A stretch of 64,000 nt of DNA from Micromonospora sp. WMMD1155 (GCF_029581275.1 NZ_CP120742.1:2454501-2518500); one strand, 5' to 3'; positions 7,643 through 16,430 are shown, counted from the stretch's first letter. Translations and numbers: made by a program. Notes: a model not told the origin generated them from the sequence alone.

Positions 7643-8725
7643 ATGGGCGTATTCGCGAGCACCGACGACCCGGTATCGACCGGCCACGAACAGGTCGTGT
7701 TCTGCCAGGACAAGCAGAGCGGCCTGAAGGCGATCATCGGGATCTACTCCACCGCGCTGGGGCCGGCGCTCGGCGGCACCCGCTTCTACCCGTACGCCGG
7801 CGAGGAGGACGCCCTCGCCGACGTGCTGGACCTGTCCCGCGGGATGGCGTACAAGAACGCGCTCGCCGGCCTGGACCTGGGCGGTGGCAAGGCCGTCATC
7901 TGGGGCGACCCGGAGCAGATCAAGACCGAGGCGCTGCTGCGCGCGTACGGGCGCTTCGTGGAGTCGCTGGGCGGTCGCTACTACACCGCCTGCGACGTCG
8001 GCACCTACGTGGCGGACATGGACGTCGTGGCCCGGGAGACCCGCTACGTGACCGGTCGCAGCGTCGAGCACGGCGGCGCCGGTGACTCGTCGATCCTCAC
8101 CGCCTGGGGCGTCTTCCAGGGCATGCGGGCTGCCGCCGAGCACGTCTGGGGCACCCCGAGCCTGCGGGGCCGCCGGGTCGGCGTGGCCGGCCTGGGCAAG
8201 GTCGGCAAGTACCTCACCGGGCACCTGCTGGAGGACGGCGCCGAGGTGGTGGCCACCGACGTCAACCCGAAGGCGCTGGAGTGGGTGCGCAGCAACCACC
8301 CGCAGGTCACCCTGGTGGACGACGCGAGCGCGCTGGTCGCCGCGGACATCGACGTGTACGCGCCGTGCGCGCTGGGCGGCGCCCTGAACGACGACACCGT
8401 GCCGGCACTGCGCGCCAAGGTGGTGGCCGGCGCGGCGAACAACCAGCTCGCCCACCCGGGCATCGAGAAGCTGCTGGCCGACCGGGGTATCCTCTACACG
8501 CCCGACTACGTGGTCAACGCCGGTGGCGTGATCCAGGTCGCCGACGAGATCGAGGGCTTCAACTTCGACCGGGCGAAGCTCCGGGCGACCCGGATCTACG
8601 ACACCACCGGCGAGATCCTCCGGCTGGCGGACGCCGAGGGCGTCCCGCCCGCGGTGGCCGCCGACCGGCTGGCCGAGCGACGGATGGCGGAGATCGGCCG
8701 ACTGCGCGGGATCCACCTGCGCTGA
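7643..8725 (+). CDS. vdh: Valine (leucine/phenylalanine-type) dehydrogenase
   Basis: This NAD-dependent amino-acid dehydrogenase has 360 residues, the length of Streptomyces valine dehydrogenase. It deaminates branched-chain L-amino acids to 2-oxoacids, supplying precursors for branched fatty acids and polyketides. Key features are the glycine-rich substrate site [14 protein letters not shown] (39-51), catalytic lysines at YKNA (Lys71) and LGGGKAVI (Lys83), the NAD fold GLGKVG (183-188), and NQLAHPG and [11 protein letters not shown] near the cofactor pocket. Val versus Leu preference cannot be settled from sequence, but actinomycete members of this size are usually named Vdh. An AGGAG site precedes the ATG. 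A strong hairpin follows the stop. Confidence 0.93.
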   Translation: MGVFASTDDPVSTGHEQVVFCQDKQSGLKAIIGIYSTALGPALGGTRFYPYAGEEDALADVLDLSRGMAYKNALAGLDLGGGKAVIWGDPEQIKTEALLRAYGRFVESLGGRYYTACDVGTYVADMDVVARETRYVTGRSVEHGGAGDSSILTAWGVFQGMRAAAEHVWGTPSLRGRRVGVAGLGKVGKYLTGHLLEDGAEVVATDVNPKALEWVRSNHPQVTLVDDASALVAADIDVYAPCALGGALNDDTVPALRAKVVAGAANNQLAHPGIEKLLADRGILYTPDYVVNAGGVIQVADEIEGFNFDRAKLRATRIYDTTGEILRLADAEGVPPAVAADRLAERRMAEIGRLRGIHLR

Positions 8726-8730
8726 GCGTC

Positions 8731-8763
8731 CCCGGAGGCGGGTCGACGGGATCCGCCTCCGGG
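8731..8763 (+). terminator. Hairpin terminator of vdh
   Basis: An 11-base perfect inverted repeat (CCCGGAGGCGG, 8731-8741, and its complement, 8753-8763) with an 11-base loop starts six bases after the vdh stop codon. Confidence 0.8.
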
Positions 8764-9028
8764 CCTCCGGTACGGGCACGGCTGGGTAAGCTGAGGGCCA
8801 GATCGAATTTTTGGTGCGGTTTGTCCGGTGTCACGGGTGCTAACCGTTCCGCTCCTTACCCGGTACACTGGGTGACGGCCGGATCGACGCGACGCGCAGA
8901 GCCGGCTGACGGTAACCCGAGGTGCCGAACGGTGGCATCCCCATGTACCGTAAGAGCCACGAGAGATGCCTGACGTCATCGGGGCCCGCCTTCGGGCTGC
9001 CCCGCATTCTGTGCGAGGGGGTCGAGCC
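8764..9028 (+). promoter_or_regulatory. Non-coding leader and promoter region of the DUF3073 gene
   Basis: These 265 bases hold no credible ORF. They contain a short AT-rich patch (GATCGAATTTTTGG, about 8801-8814), a possible -10 element (TACACT) in CCCGGTACACTGGGTG near 8862, and a long untranslated stretch before the GAGGGGG ribosome-binding site at about 9015. A long conserved leader is plausible. I see no recognised riboswitch. Confidence 0.4.
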
Positions 9029-9244
9029 ATGGGGCGCGGCCGTGCTAAGGCCAAGCAGACGAAGGTGGCCCGGGAGTTGAAGTACCACTCCCCGAACACC
9101 GACCTCACCGCCTTGCAGCGCGAACTGGCGGGTGCTGGTAAGTCTGAGCACCACTTCGACGACGACTCTAAAGAGTTCGTCGACGACGATGATGAGGATC
9201 ACGCGGACGACGACCCGGATCCCTGGGTCCGTCCGACTCGTTGA
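9029..9244 (+). CDS. DUF3073 family protein
   Basis: This 71-residue protein starts MGRGRAKAKQTKVARELKYH, the signature of DUF3073, a small protein found almost throughout actinobacteria. The N-terminal half is basic and the C-terminal half strongly acidic (DDDSKEFVDDDDED), giving a bipolar molecule that could bind nucleic acid or ribosomes at one end. Its role is not established. The start was chosen at 9029 because the conserved N-terminus begins there and GAGGGGG lies at the right distance; the longer open frame upstream has no family match. A hairpin terminator follows. Confidence 0.92.
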   Translation: MGRGRAKAKQTKVARELKYHSPNTDLTALQRELAGAGKSEHHFDDDSKEFVDDDDEDHADDDPDPWVRPTR

Positions 9245-9258
9245 CCTCTCGACGCAGC

Positions 9259-9286
9259 TGAGCACGCGGTAATCCCCGCGTGCTCA
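9259..9286 (+). terminator. Hairpin terminator of the DUF3073 gene
   Basis: TGAGCACGCGG (9259-9269) pairs with CCGCGTGCTCA (9276-9286) over a 6-base loop, 15 bases after the stop. Confidence 0.8.
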
Positions 9287-9316
9287 CGCACGTCCCGTGC
9301 AGGTGCAGTCGCCGAC

Positions 9317-9371
9317 GATCAGGGGCCTGACCCGACCGGAACCACTCCGGCCGCTCGACAGGCCCCTGATC
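9317..9371 (-). terminator. Terminator of the RiPP operon
   Basis: A 13-base perfect inverted repeat (GATCAGGGGCCTG, 9317-9329, and its complement, 9359-9371) encloses a smaller CCGG-based hairpin. It begins nine bases after the stop of the precursor gene, in its reading direction. Confidence 0.75.
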
Positions 9372-9379
9372 ACGGTCCC

Positions 9380-9607
9380 TCAGCGCGGGCGGTTGTTCCA
9401 GTTGTAGAACGTCGGGATGTTCTCGAAGTGGTTCCAGGCGCAGACAGCGCTCGCGCCGTCGCCACCTGACACCTCCGAACGCCGGCGTCGCGCGGCCTCG
9501 GCCTCGCGCAACAGCGCGACGAGGGCAGGAGCAGCCTCCCGCACGCGCTCGTCGACTCGGTCATCCGCTGCGCGCTCGGGCCGCCGGTCACTGGTGCTCT
9601 CGGGCAT
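9380..9607 (-). CDS. Putative multiple-cyclophane RiPP precursor (AmcA-like)
   Basis: This short ORF of 75 residues ends directly after a radical SAM/SPASM gene. The first 45 residues are charged and helical, like a leader (PERAADDRVDERVREAAP, then ALVALLREAEAARRRR). The last 25 change sharply to an aromatic/Asn-rich core: Trp58-Asn-His, Phe61-Glu-Asn, Phe67-Tyr-Asn and Trp70-Asn-Asn, ending RPR. Three of these are aromatic-X-Asn triplets, the known substrate pattern of enzymes that make three-residue cyclophanes. The set resembles precursors named AmcA (multiple cyclophane-containing RiPPs). The ATG overlaps the maturase gene by 20 bases, so translation may be coupled. The family name is inferred. 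Cleavage and product are unknown; no protease or exporter is adjacent. Confidence 0.72.
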   Translation of the reverse strand: MPESTSDRRPERAADDRVDERVREAAPALVALLREAEAARRRRSEVSGGDGASAVCAWNHFENIPTFYNWNNRPR

Positions 9608-10709
9608 GCTCCAACACTCCCTCCAATAGGCGGATCTTGCTGTTGCGGCAGTGCTCGGTCTCCGTACCGTCGAAACGCCCCAGCTCGAAGTAGCGGTTGG
9701 CGGCATGGCCGCCCCCGCAGAAGCCGAAGTAGGGGCAGGACACCCGGCACGCCTCCACACCGGTCAGGAACTCCTCCACCCACGGCGTGGCCGCCGCCGC
9801 GCCGAGGATGTCCGCCAGTGGGGTTCTCAGGACGTTGCCGCTGCTGAAATCGCCGTACCGCGGGTCCTCGAAACCAGCCAACTCCGGGGACAACACGATC
9901 ACCGAACCGTCGTGACCGATCGTCGGGATCGGGTCCAGTCGGCGGGGCAGCACACCGTCGGCCGAGCCGTCGAGCACCGCCGCGGCGTACCGCAACGACC
10001 ATTCGACCTCGCGGAGGTGGATGCGGGGCGCGCGACGCCACGCCGCGACCAGCTCCGCCCAGAACGCGGTCACCGCCGACTCCTCGTGGCGGTTGTCCCG
10101 CGTGTTGACTCCCTCGGTCTCCTCGATGTTGACGCCCAACACGTCGCAGCCCAGGTCGAGGAAGTAGTCGTACAGCTCGGTGGCCAACCCGCGCTCCGGC
10201 CGGGACACCACGGCCAGGGCGGAGAAGGGCAGACCCCGTCGGCGCAGCGCCGCGACGCCGCGCACGATCCGGTCGTACGCCGGCCGGCCTCCCCGGTTGA
10301 CCCGATCACCGTTGCGCGCCCGCGGCCCGTCGACGCTCACGCTCACCCGCATCTCGTGCCGGGCGAAGAAGTCGCACCACTCGTCGTCGATCAGGGTGGC
10401 GTTGGTCTGCACGTGGTGCTCGACCTCGGGCCCGAACGGCGCGATCAGGTCGGCCAGGTGCTCCCGGCCGGCGGCCAACGGTTCGCCACCGTGCCACACC
10501 ACCGAGAACCGGCCGGCCGCCGCCCAGGGGTTGACCGCCGCCGCCACCGCCTCGGCCACCGCCACCGGCATGCGCTGGTCGGTGGCCCGGAACGGAAGGT
10601 AGCAGTACGCGCAGTCGAGGTTGCAGAGGGTCGTGGGCTGCATGACGACGTACGACGGGACGGCGGCAAGACCGCGCATCCCGCTGAACGACTGTCCCCG
10701 AGCAGCCAT
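9588..10709 (-). CDS. Radical SAM/SPASM peptide maturase, cyclophane-forming type (AmcB-like)
   Basis: The 373-residue enzyme has the radical SAM cluster motif CNLDCAYC (Cys29, 33, 36), the GGEPL motif near residue 92 for SAM binding, and VNIEETEGVN in the barrel. It ends in a SPASM domain rich in cysteines (ACRVSCPYFGFCGGGHAANRY, then EHCRNS), which binds additional iron-sulfur clusters. Such enzymes crosslink aromatic side chains to neighbouring residues of ribosomally made peptides. The adjacent 75-residue ORF with aromatic-X-Asn triplets is the obvious substrate. The ATG at 10709 has GGAGGAGG upstream. An 11-base inverted repeat lies 12 bases before the start and may control the operon. 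It lies about 100 bases after purM on the same strand. Confidence 0.9.
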   Translation of the reverse strand: MAARGQSFSGMRGLAAVPSYVVMQPTTLCNLDCAYCYLPFRATDQRMPVAVAEAVAAAVNPWAAAGRFSVVWHGGEPLAAGREHLADLIAPFGPEVEHHVQTNATLIDDEWCDFFARHEMRVSVSVDGPRARNGDRVNRGGRPAYDRIVRGVAALRRRGLPFSALAVVSRPERGLATELYDYFLDLGCDVLGVNIEETEGVNTRDNRHEESAVTAFWAELVAAWRRAPRIHLREVEWSLRYAAAVLDGSADGVLPRRLDPIPTIGHDGSVIVLSPELAGFEDPRYGDFSSGNVLRTPLADILGAAAATPWVEEFLTGVEACRVSCPYFGFCGGGHAANRYFELGRFDGTETEHCRNSKIRLLEGVLEHAREHQ

Positions 10710-10720
10710 CACCCTCCTCC

Positions 10721-10752
10721 GCCTAGCCTGAGGGGTGCCCTTCAGGCTAGGC
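10721..10752. promoter_or_regulatory. Perfect inverted repeat in front of the RiPP operon
   Basis: GCCTAGCCTGA (10721-10731) and TCAGGCTAGGC (10742-10752) form an exact 11-base dyad around a 10-base centre, immediately upstream of the ribosome-binding site of the radical SAM gene. It could be a repressor operator or a leader hairpin. It could also be the purM terminator, though it lies about 60 bases past the purM stop. Confidence 0.6.
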
Positions 10753-10810
10753 GGCATTGGCCACTCGGGTGAAGCCCTGATCAGGTGCCCGTACGATCAC
10801 CGGAGGGTGA

Positions 10811-11965
10811 TCATCCCCGGGTGTGCTGACCGACCATCTGCACGTTGCCGGTGCCCTCGATGATCTCGCCGGCCTGCCACGCCTCGACCCCACGGCCGGT
10901 CAGCGTGGCCAGCGCCCGGTCGGCGTCCTCGGCCGACACGATCGCGAACATGCCGACGCCCATGTTGAAGGTCGACTCCATGTCCTGATCGTCGATCCGA
11001 CCCTTGGTCTGGATCAGGTCGAAGATCGGCTGCGGCTTCCAGGTGGACCGGTTGACCACCGCGTCGACGTGCTCGGGCAGTACCCGGACCAGGTTGCCGG
11101 GGATGCCGCCGCCGGTGATGTGGGACAGCGCCCGCACCTCGGCCTCGGCGATCAGCTTGAGGCAGTCCTTGGCGTAGATCTTGGTGGGGGTGAGGAGTTC
11201 CTCGCCCAGGGTCCGCTGCCGACCGAAGTCGTCGATGACGATGTCCAGACGCATCCGGGCCGCGCCGAGGAGCACGTGCCGGACCAGCGAGTAGCCGTTG
11301 GAGTGCAGGCCGGAGGAGCGCATCGCGATCACCACGTCGCCCACCTCGACCCGCTCCGGGCTGAGGATGTCGGCCTCCTCGACCACGCCGACGCCGGTCG
11401 CGGAGATGTCGTACTCGTCCGGGCGGAGCACGCCCGGGTGCTCGGCGGTCTCGCCGCCCAGCAGGGCGCAGCCGGCGTAGCGGCAGCCGTCGGCGATGCC
11501 CGCTCCGATCTCGGCGACCTTGTCCGGCACGACCTCGCCGGTGGCGATGTAGTCGAGCAGGAACAGCGGCTCGGCGCCGCAGGCCACCAGGTCGTCCACG
11601 ACCATCGCCACCAGGTCGATGCCGACCGTGTCGTGGATGTCCATCTGCTGAGCGATCACCAGCTTGGTGCCCACCCCGTCGGTGGAGGACGCCAGGATCG
11701 GGTTCTTGTACTTCTTCGTGTCCAGCCGGAACAGGCCGGCGAAGCCGCCGAGGTCACCCAGCACCTCGGGCCGGCGGGTCTGCCGGACCTTCGACTTGAG
11801 CAACTCCACCGCGCGGTCGCCCGCGTCGATGGAGACCCCGGCATCGGCGTACGAGACCGAGCGTTTGCGCGGCTGACGGCCGGCACCGCCCGTCCACGGC
11901 TGACGGTCGCCGCCGGCGCCGGTCGGGCTGCTTCCTGCGCCGCTGCGCTCGGACACGTGCGTCAC
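10811..11965 (-). CDS. purM: Phosphoribosylformylglycinamidine cyclo-ligase (AIR synthetase)
   Basis: PurM (384 aa) closes the imidazole ring: formylglycinamidine ribonucleotide plus ATP gives aminoimidazole ribonucleotide, step five of purine synthesis. Conserved family segments are SYADAGVSIDAGD, ILASSTDGVGTK, GIDLVAMVVDDL, GCALLGGETAEHPG, SSGLHSNGYSLVR and HITGGGIPGNL. An N-terminal extension of about 35 Gly/Arg-rich residues precedes the conserved start and may be untranslated if a later start is used. It lies 57 bases after purF on the same strand, an arrangement typical of actinomycetes, so the two are probably co-transcribed. Confidence 0.97.
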   Translation of the reverse strand: MTHVSERSGAGSSPTGAGGDRQPWTGGAGRQPRKRSVSYADAGVSIDAGDRAVELLKSKVRQTRRPEVLGDLGGFAGLFRLDTKKYKNPILASSTDGVGTKLVIAQQMDIHDTVGIDLVAMVVDDLVACGAEPLFLLDYIATGEVVPDKVAEIGAGIADGCRYAGCALLGGETAEHPGVLRPDEYDISATGVGVVEEADILSPERVEVGDVVIAMRSSGLHSNGYSLVRHVLLGAARMRLDIVIDDFGRQRTLGEELLTPTKIYAKDCLKLIAEAEVRALSHITGGGIPGNLVRVLPEHVDAVVNRSTWKPQPIFDLIQTKGRIDDQDMESTFNMGVGMFAIVSAEDADRALATLTGRGVEAWQAGEIIEGTGNVQMVGQHTRG

Positions 11966-12022
11966 GGTTCTCCCCTTTGGTTCTCGGTGCCGCCGGCGGT
12001 AGCCGGGCCGCGCCGGTTGGTG

Positions 12023-13561
12023 CTACGGGCGGTTTGCGGTAACGCCACCCGGAGTGGCGACGGACGAGCCGTTCGTGTGCGGGCCTTCCAACGCCGAGTT
12101 GGCGACGCGTCGGCTCACACCTTCGAGCACGTGCTTGCCGATCAGGTTGCCGGCCGGCAGCTCGATCGGGTACTCCCCATCGAAACACGCCCGACACAAC
12201 CGGGTCTTCGGCTGCTCGGTCGCGGCGATCAGGCCGGGAAGCGAAACGTAGCCCAGCGTGTCGGCGCCGATGGAGCGCCGGATGCCGTCGTTGTCCAACC
12301 CGTTGGCCAGCAGCTCCGCCCGGGTGGCGAAGTCGATGCCGTAGAAGCACGGCCAGCTGACCGGCGGCGAGGAGATCCGGACGTGCACCTCGAGCGCCCC
12401 TGCCTCACGCAGCATCCGCACGATGGCGCGCTGGGTGTTGCCGCGAACGATCGAGTCGTCCACGACCACCAGGCGCTTACCCCGGACGTTCTCCCGCAGC
12501 GGGTTGAGCTTGAGCCGGATGCCGAGCTGACGCAGGGTCTGCGACGGCTGGATGAAGGTGCGACCCACGTACGGGTTCTTCATCAGGCCGGCGCCGTAGG
12601 TGATGCCGGACGCCTCCGCGTAGCCGATCGCGGCCGGGGTGCCCGACTCGGGCACCGGGATCACCAGGTCGGCCTCGACCGGGTGCTCCTTGGCCAACTG
12701 CCGACCGATCTGCACCCGCGCCGCGTGGACGTTGCGCCCGGCGATGGTGGCGTCCGGGCGCGCGATGTAGACGTACTCGAAGAGGCAGCCCTTCGGCTCA
12801 GGCACGGCGAACCGGGTGGAGCGCAGGCCGTTCTCGTCGATCGCGATCAGCTCACCCGGCTCGACCTCGCGCACCACGCTGGCACCGACGATGTCCAGTG
12901 CGGCGGTCTCGCTGGCCACCACCCAGCCCCGCTCCAGGCGGCCCAGCACCAGCGGGCGGACACCGTGCGGGTCGCGGGCCGCGTAGAGGGTGGACTCATC
13001 CATGAAGACGAAGCTGAACGCACCACGCAGCTGAGGCAGAACCTCCAGCGCCGCCGCCTCGACCGACAGATCCGGTCGACCGGCCAGCAGCATCGTCACC
13101 AGGGAGGTGTCGTTGGTCGAGCCGTCCGCGACGAGGCCGCGCTCGGCGACCTCCTTCTCCAACTCGGTTGTGTTGACCAGGTTGCCGTTGTGCGCCAACG
13201 CGATGGTCGTGCCCGAGGTGGTGGAACGGATCGTCGGCTGGGCGTTCTCCCAGTTCGACGCGCCGGTGGTGGAGTAACGGGCATGCCCGATGGCCAGGTG
13301 GCCACGCAGGCTCGCCAGGGTGGGCTCGTCGAAGACCTGGGCCACCAGGCCGAGATCCTTGTAGACCACCACGCCGGAACCATCGCTCACCGCGATGCCC
13401 GCCGCCTCCTGCCCACGGTGTTGCAGGGCGTAGAGGCCGAAGTAGGTCAGGTTCGCGACCTCTTCGCCGGGGGCCCAGACGCCGAAGACGCCACAGGCGT
13501 CCTGGGGGCCAGGTCGTTGGGGGTCAAGGTCGTGGCTCAGCCGGCCGTCGCCTCGGGGCAC
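12023..13561 (-). CDS. purF: Amidophosphoribosyltransferase
   Basis: PurF (512 aa) makes phosphoribosylamine from PRPP and glutamine, the committed step of purine synthesis. The N-terminal nucleophile glutaminase starts at Cys23 (DACGVFGVW), so a propeptide of 22 residues must be removed. YALQHRGQEAAG and NGNLVNT follow. The C-terminal phosphoribosyltransferase domain contains the PRPP motif VVVDDSIVRGNT. Iron-sulfur-type cysteines are visible near the C-terminus (RLCRACFDG), as in the Bacillus-type enzyme. A tail of about 30 Ser/Thr/Gly residues follows the last conserved segment. The 158-base gap upstream probably contains the promoter of the purF-purM pair. Confidence 0.97.
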   Translation of the reverse strand: MPRGDGRLSHDLDPQRPGPQDACGVFGVWAPGEEVANLTYFGLYALQHRGQEAAGIAVSDGSGVVVYKDLGLVAQVFDEPTLASLRGHLAIGHARYSTTGASNWENAQPTIRSTTSGTTIALAHNGNLVNTTELEKEVAERGLVADGSTNDTSLVTMLLAGRPDLSVEAAALEVLPQLRGAFSFVFMDESTLYAARDPHGVRPLVLGRLERGWVVASETAALDIVGASVVREVEPGELIAIDENGLRSTRFAVPEPKGCLFEYVYIARPDATIAGRNVHAARVQIGRQLAKEHPVEADLVIPVPESGTPAAIGYAEASGITYGAGLMKNPYVGRTFIQPSQTLRQLGIRLKLNPLRENVRGKRLVVVDDSIVRGNTQRAIVRMLREAGALEVHVRISSPPVSWPCFYGIDFATRAELLANGLDNDGIRRSIGADTLGYVSLPGLIAATEQPKTRLCRACFDGEYPIELPAGNLIGKHVLEGVSRRVANSALEGPHTNGSSVATPGGVTANRP

Positions 13562-13719
13562 CTACCGCTCCCTCATGCTGGTCTGGACCGGCCGGGCGGG
13601 ATCACGGGCGGATCCACACTTCTCTGCCGGGACCACTGTCGTCGCCTGACAGTGTACGCGAATCGCTATCAACACAGATAGTCATGATTTCTGCGCTGAG
13701 TGTCACGGTGAGTAGGACA

Positions 13720-14082
13720 TCAAGACAATTCGAGGGGCAGATACGCCGAGAGGTCCGCCCGGACGCCGCTCATCTGGACGCGACCCTCGGCGACCGCCTC
13801 CGCCCAACCGATCCTCCCGGTCGCCACCATCAGCCACGTTTCCGGAGCCATCTCGACCACGTTCGGCGGATTTCCCCTGGTGTGTCGAGGTCCGGGTACG
13901 CACTGGATCGCCCCGTATGGTGGGACGCGCACCTCCACCGATCGGCCGGGGGCGCGCTCCGCGAGGACGGCCAACAACGACCTGACCGCCTCTCGGAACA
14001 CTGTCCGTTCGGGCCTAGACCCCTCGTCGAGGGCCGACAACGCGGCGGCTACGGCAGCGGACTTACTGTGCGGAGAGGACAC
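13720..14082 (-). CDS. Sterol-carrier-like conserved protein
   Basis: This 120-residue soluble protein has the fold pattern of the bacterial sterol-carrier (MDMPI/SCP2-like) family: RSVEVRVPPYGAIQCVPGPRHTRGNPPNVVEMAPETWLMVATG, then WAEAVAEGRVQMSGVRADLS. The PNVVEM-P-TWL and G-V-SG-RADL elements are characteristic of actinobacterial proteins annotated sterol carrier family protein, commonly found beside purF. The function is unknown, and a lipid or other small hydrophobic ligand is only inferred. It is on the same strand as purF and divergent from the Gly/Tyr-rich membrane protein. Confidence 0.75.
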   Translation of the reverse strand: MSSPHSKSAAVAAALSALDEGSRPERTVFREAVRSLLAVLAERAPGRSVEVRVPPYGAIQCVPGPRHTRGNPPNVVEMAPETWLMVATGRIGWAEAVAEGRVQMSGVRADLSAYLPLELS

Positions 14083-14243
14083 GACGGGACGATACGACCC
14101 GCAGGCCGACTACCCGACGCCAGCCCTGGGTCGCGCCGATCCAGTCGGACAAGGCATAGTTGCCGACGGCGTATTCGAACCGTGATGATCCCCGGCCCGG
14201 CGCCCCGCCGGCGAGAGGGAAGTCAGCCCGGAAGGCGGTGGAC

Positions 14244-16253
14244 GTGTCAACACACCGACGTGCCTGGAAGCAGCGGGCCGGTGTGGTCGTAGCGCTGGTT
14301 GCCGGCGCTCTGCTCGCCGTCCCCGCCACACCAGCCCTCGCCGCAAGCGTCGAGGTATCCCCGAACTCGGTGACCGTCAACGCCGGCAGCGACGCCACAG
14401 TCACCGTGCGCGTCACGCCCGGTGACGGCGACCGCTCGGCGAAGATCAGCCTCTCCGGCCTTCCGTCGGGCACCAGCTGCGCCAGCGGTTGTGGCGAGAT
14501 CGAGTTCCAGGGTCTGGGTAACCAGCCCAAGTCGCAACTCGTCCGCATCGCGGCCAACGACAACGCCGGTAACGCGAACGCCACCGTCACCGTGGCCGTC
14601 GAGGCCGACTCCGGCCCGAACACCGCGACCTTCGCGCTGACCGTCAAGGGCAAGGCCGCTCCGCCGCAGGTGCAGACCGTGCAATCGGTCTCCGGCAAGG
14701 TGGTCGCGCAGGCCGACGGCAAGGCCGTCCCCAACGCGGTGGTCATGCTGCTGGACAGCACCGGCAAGCGCTTCGACACCACCAGCGACGGCAGCGGCAA
14801 CTTCCGCTTCACGGGCACCACCGGCAACCCGATCGCACCGGGTCGGCTCGACCTGGGTGCGAGCTTCGACAACGTGGTGGCCCGCAAGACCATCAACGCC
14901 GCAGCCGGGCAGTCCCTGACCGGTCAACGCATCAGTCTCGCGATCAAGACCGAGGTAACGCCCAGCCCCACCCCGTCGGCCAGCACCGACGCGACTCCCA
15001 CCGACGAGGCGACCGAGGAGGGCACCGAGGAGGAGCCCACCGAGGACGCCAGCCCGGGTGCCCCGGCGAACGCCTCGAACAACGAGGACAGCGGTGGCGG
15101 CGCCGGTTCGTACCTGATCATCCTGCTCGGCGGTCTCCTGGTGGCCGCCGGTGTCGGCACCATCGTGCTGCTCTGGATGAAGCGCAAGGAGAACGGCGAC
15201 GACGAAGACGGGGTTCCGGCTGCCGGTGGCCCGGTCCCGCCCACCCGCGGGGGCGGCTTCCGCGGTCCCGACGACCAGACCCGGGTGGTCGGTGGTCGGC
15301 CCGGCGGGGCGGACCCGACGATGGTCGGCGGCGCGGCGCTGAGCGAGGCCCCGACGATGATGCACCGCCCGGTCGTGGACGACGTCCCGCCGGACCCGTA
15401 CGGCGCACCGGCGCCGACGTACGGCGGTGCGGGTCAGCAGGGCTGGGGCGGCGCCGGCTACGGCGATGAGCCGGGACCCGGTGGCTACGGTGCCGGCGGC
15501 TACGGCAACGCGCCCGCGTCGGGCGGCGGCTACGGTAACGCGCCCGCGTCGGGCGGCGGCTACGGCAACGACCCCGCTTCCGGCAGCGGTTACGGCGCCG
15601 GCGCGGCCGGTGACGGTTACGGTTCCGCGCCCAATTCCGGGGCCGGCTACGGCGGCGCGCCCACCTCCGGTGGCGGCTACGGCGGCCGGGACTACACCGC
15701 TCAGGCCGGTGCGGCCGGCTACCCGCCGGCTCCCGCCGGCGGCGGAGCCTACGGAGAGCGGTACGACGAGCCGACCGGCCGTTACACCGGCGACAACACC
15801 CAGTACCCGGCCCCGGCCGACCCGTACGCGACAGGTGTCTACCAGCCCGAACAGGGGCAGGGATACGGCCAGCCGGACTCGGCCCCGTACGGCGGCGGAC
15901 GGGCCGCCGAGCCCACCGCAGGGTATGGCGGCCAGCCAGCCGGTGGCTACGACCAGGGTGGCTACGGGCAGTCGGCCGGTGGTTACGAGCCGCAGGGCGG
16001 CGGCTACGGCCAGGAACCTCCGCAGCAACGCGGCGGCTACGACGACCGGGGCTACGACCAGGGCGGCTACGGCCAGCAGGCCGGTGGGTACGACCAGGGC
16101 GGCTACGGCCAGGAACCCCCGCAGCAACGCGGCGGCTACGACGACCGGGGCTACGACCAGGGCGGCTACGGCCAGCAGGCCGGTCGGGCCCGACCGGATA
16201 CCCCGCCGCCGACCGAGCGGGGCAGCCGACGCCTCGACTGGCTGGACGACTGA
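14244..16253 (+). CDS. Membrane protein with extracellular beta domains and a Gly/Tyr/Gln-rich tail
   Basis: The 669-residue protein starts at GTG 14244 (GAAGG upstream). It has a signal peptide (residues 1-34, cut after ALA), an Ig-like domain (about 35-130, [15 protein letters not shown]), a carboxypeptidase-regulatory-like domain (about 145-225, [26 protein letters not shown]), a Thr/Glu/Pro linker and one membrane helix at about 289-311 followed by KRKE. The 360-residue remainder is predicted to be cytoplasmic. It is low-complexity, with [10 protein letters not shown] and [10 protein letters not shown] repeats and two exact 33-residue repeats. The tail resembles the self-associating prion-like domains of eukaryotic RNA-binding proteins. 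It ends RRLDWLDD. Function unknown; envelope or polar-organising roles are guesses. Confidence 0.88.
   Translation: MSTHRRAWKQRAGVVVALVAGALLAVPATPALAASVEVSPNSVTVNAGSDATVTVRVTPGDGDRSAKISLSGLPSGTSCASGCGEIEFQGLGNQPKSQLVRIAANDNAGNANATVTVAVEADSGPNTATFALTVKGKAAPPQVQTVQSVSGKVVAQADGKAVPNAVVMLLDSTGKRFDTTSDGSGNFRFTGTTGNPIAPGRLDLGASFDNVVARKTINAAAGQSLTGQRISLAIKTEVTPSPTPSASTDATPTDEATEEGTEEEPTEDASPGAPANASNNEDSGGGAGSYLIILLGGLLVAAGVGTIVLLWMKRKENGDDEDGVPAAGGPVPPTRGGGFRGPDDQTRVVGGRPGGADPTMVGGAALSEAPTMMHRPVVDDVPPDPYGAPAPTYGGAGQQGWGGAGYGDEPGPGGYGAGGYGNAPASGGGYGNAPASGGGYGNDPASGSGYGAGAAGDGYGSAPNSGAGYGGAPTSGGGYGGRDYTAQAGAAGYPPAPAGGGAYGERYDEPTGRYTGDNTQYPAPADPYATGVYQPEQGQGYGQPDSAPYGGGRAAEPTAGYGGQPAGGYDQGGYGQSAGGYEPQGGGYGQEPPQQRGGYDDRGYDQGGYGQQAGGYDQGGYGQEPPQQRGGYDDRGYDQGGYGQQAGRARPDTPPPTERGSRRLDWLDD
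15999..16184 (+). repeat. Tandem 99-base repeat inside the Gly/Tyr-rich gene
   Basis: The segment starting at 15999 recurs almost unchanged from 16098, with a 99-base period (33 residues). Upstream, at about 15497-15580, three 30-base units encode GGGYGN(A/D)PAS. Both are in frame, so length changes would alter the tail without breaking the gene. Confidence 0.85.
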
Positions 16254-16270
16254 CCGACCGACCACAACGC

Positions 16271-16311
16271 ACGAAAACGGCCATCCGGATGACTCCGGGT
16301 GGCCGTTTCGT
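16271..16311. terminator. Terminator after the Gly/Tyr-rich gene
   Basis: ACGAAAACGGCCATCCGG pairs with CCGGGTGGCCGTTTCGT with small mismatches. It starts 17 bases after the stop. Confidence 0.7.
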
Positions 16312-16326
16312 CTGCTCCACTCGGGT

Positions 16327-16375
16327 TTCAGGAAGTCGGGGTATCACCCGGACCCGGACACCCCGTTTTCCTGAA
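16327..16375 (-). terminator. Second hairpin, downstream of the comB-like gene
   Basis: TTCAGGAA..CGGGGT (16327-16342) pairs with ACCCCG..TTCCTGAA (16360-16375). It lies 56 bases past the stop of the minus-strand comB-like gene and probably ends the purS-purQ-purL-comB transcript. Confidence 0.6.
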
Positions 16376-16430
16376 GGGCGAGTCGATCACCGCCGACGGC
16401 AGGCGTAGAAGGGCGGGCGACGCAAGCCGA

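Noticed and set aside
10823..13681. Open frame of 952 codons on the + strand opposite purM and purF
   Set aside because: It covers two canonical purine genes on the other strand and shows no domain pattern.
15497..16184. Possible CRISPR-like array in the Gly/Tyr-rich gene
   Set aside because: The 30- and 99-base repeats are in frame with a protein and lack separate spacers. They are coding repeats.
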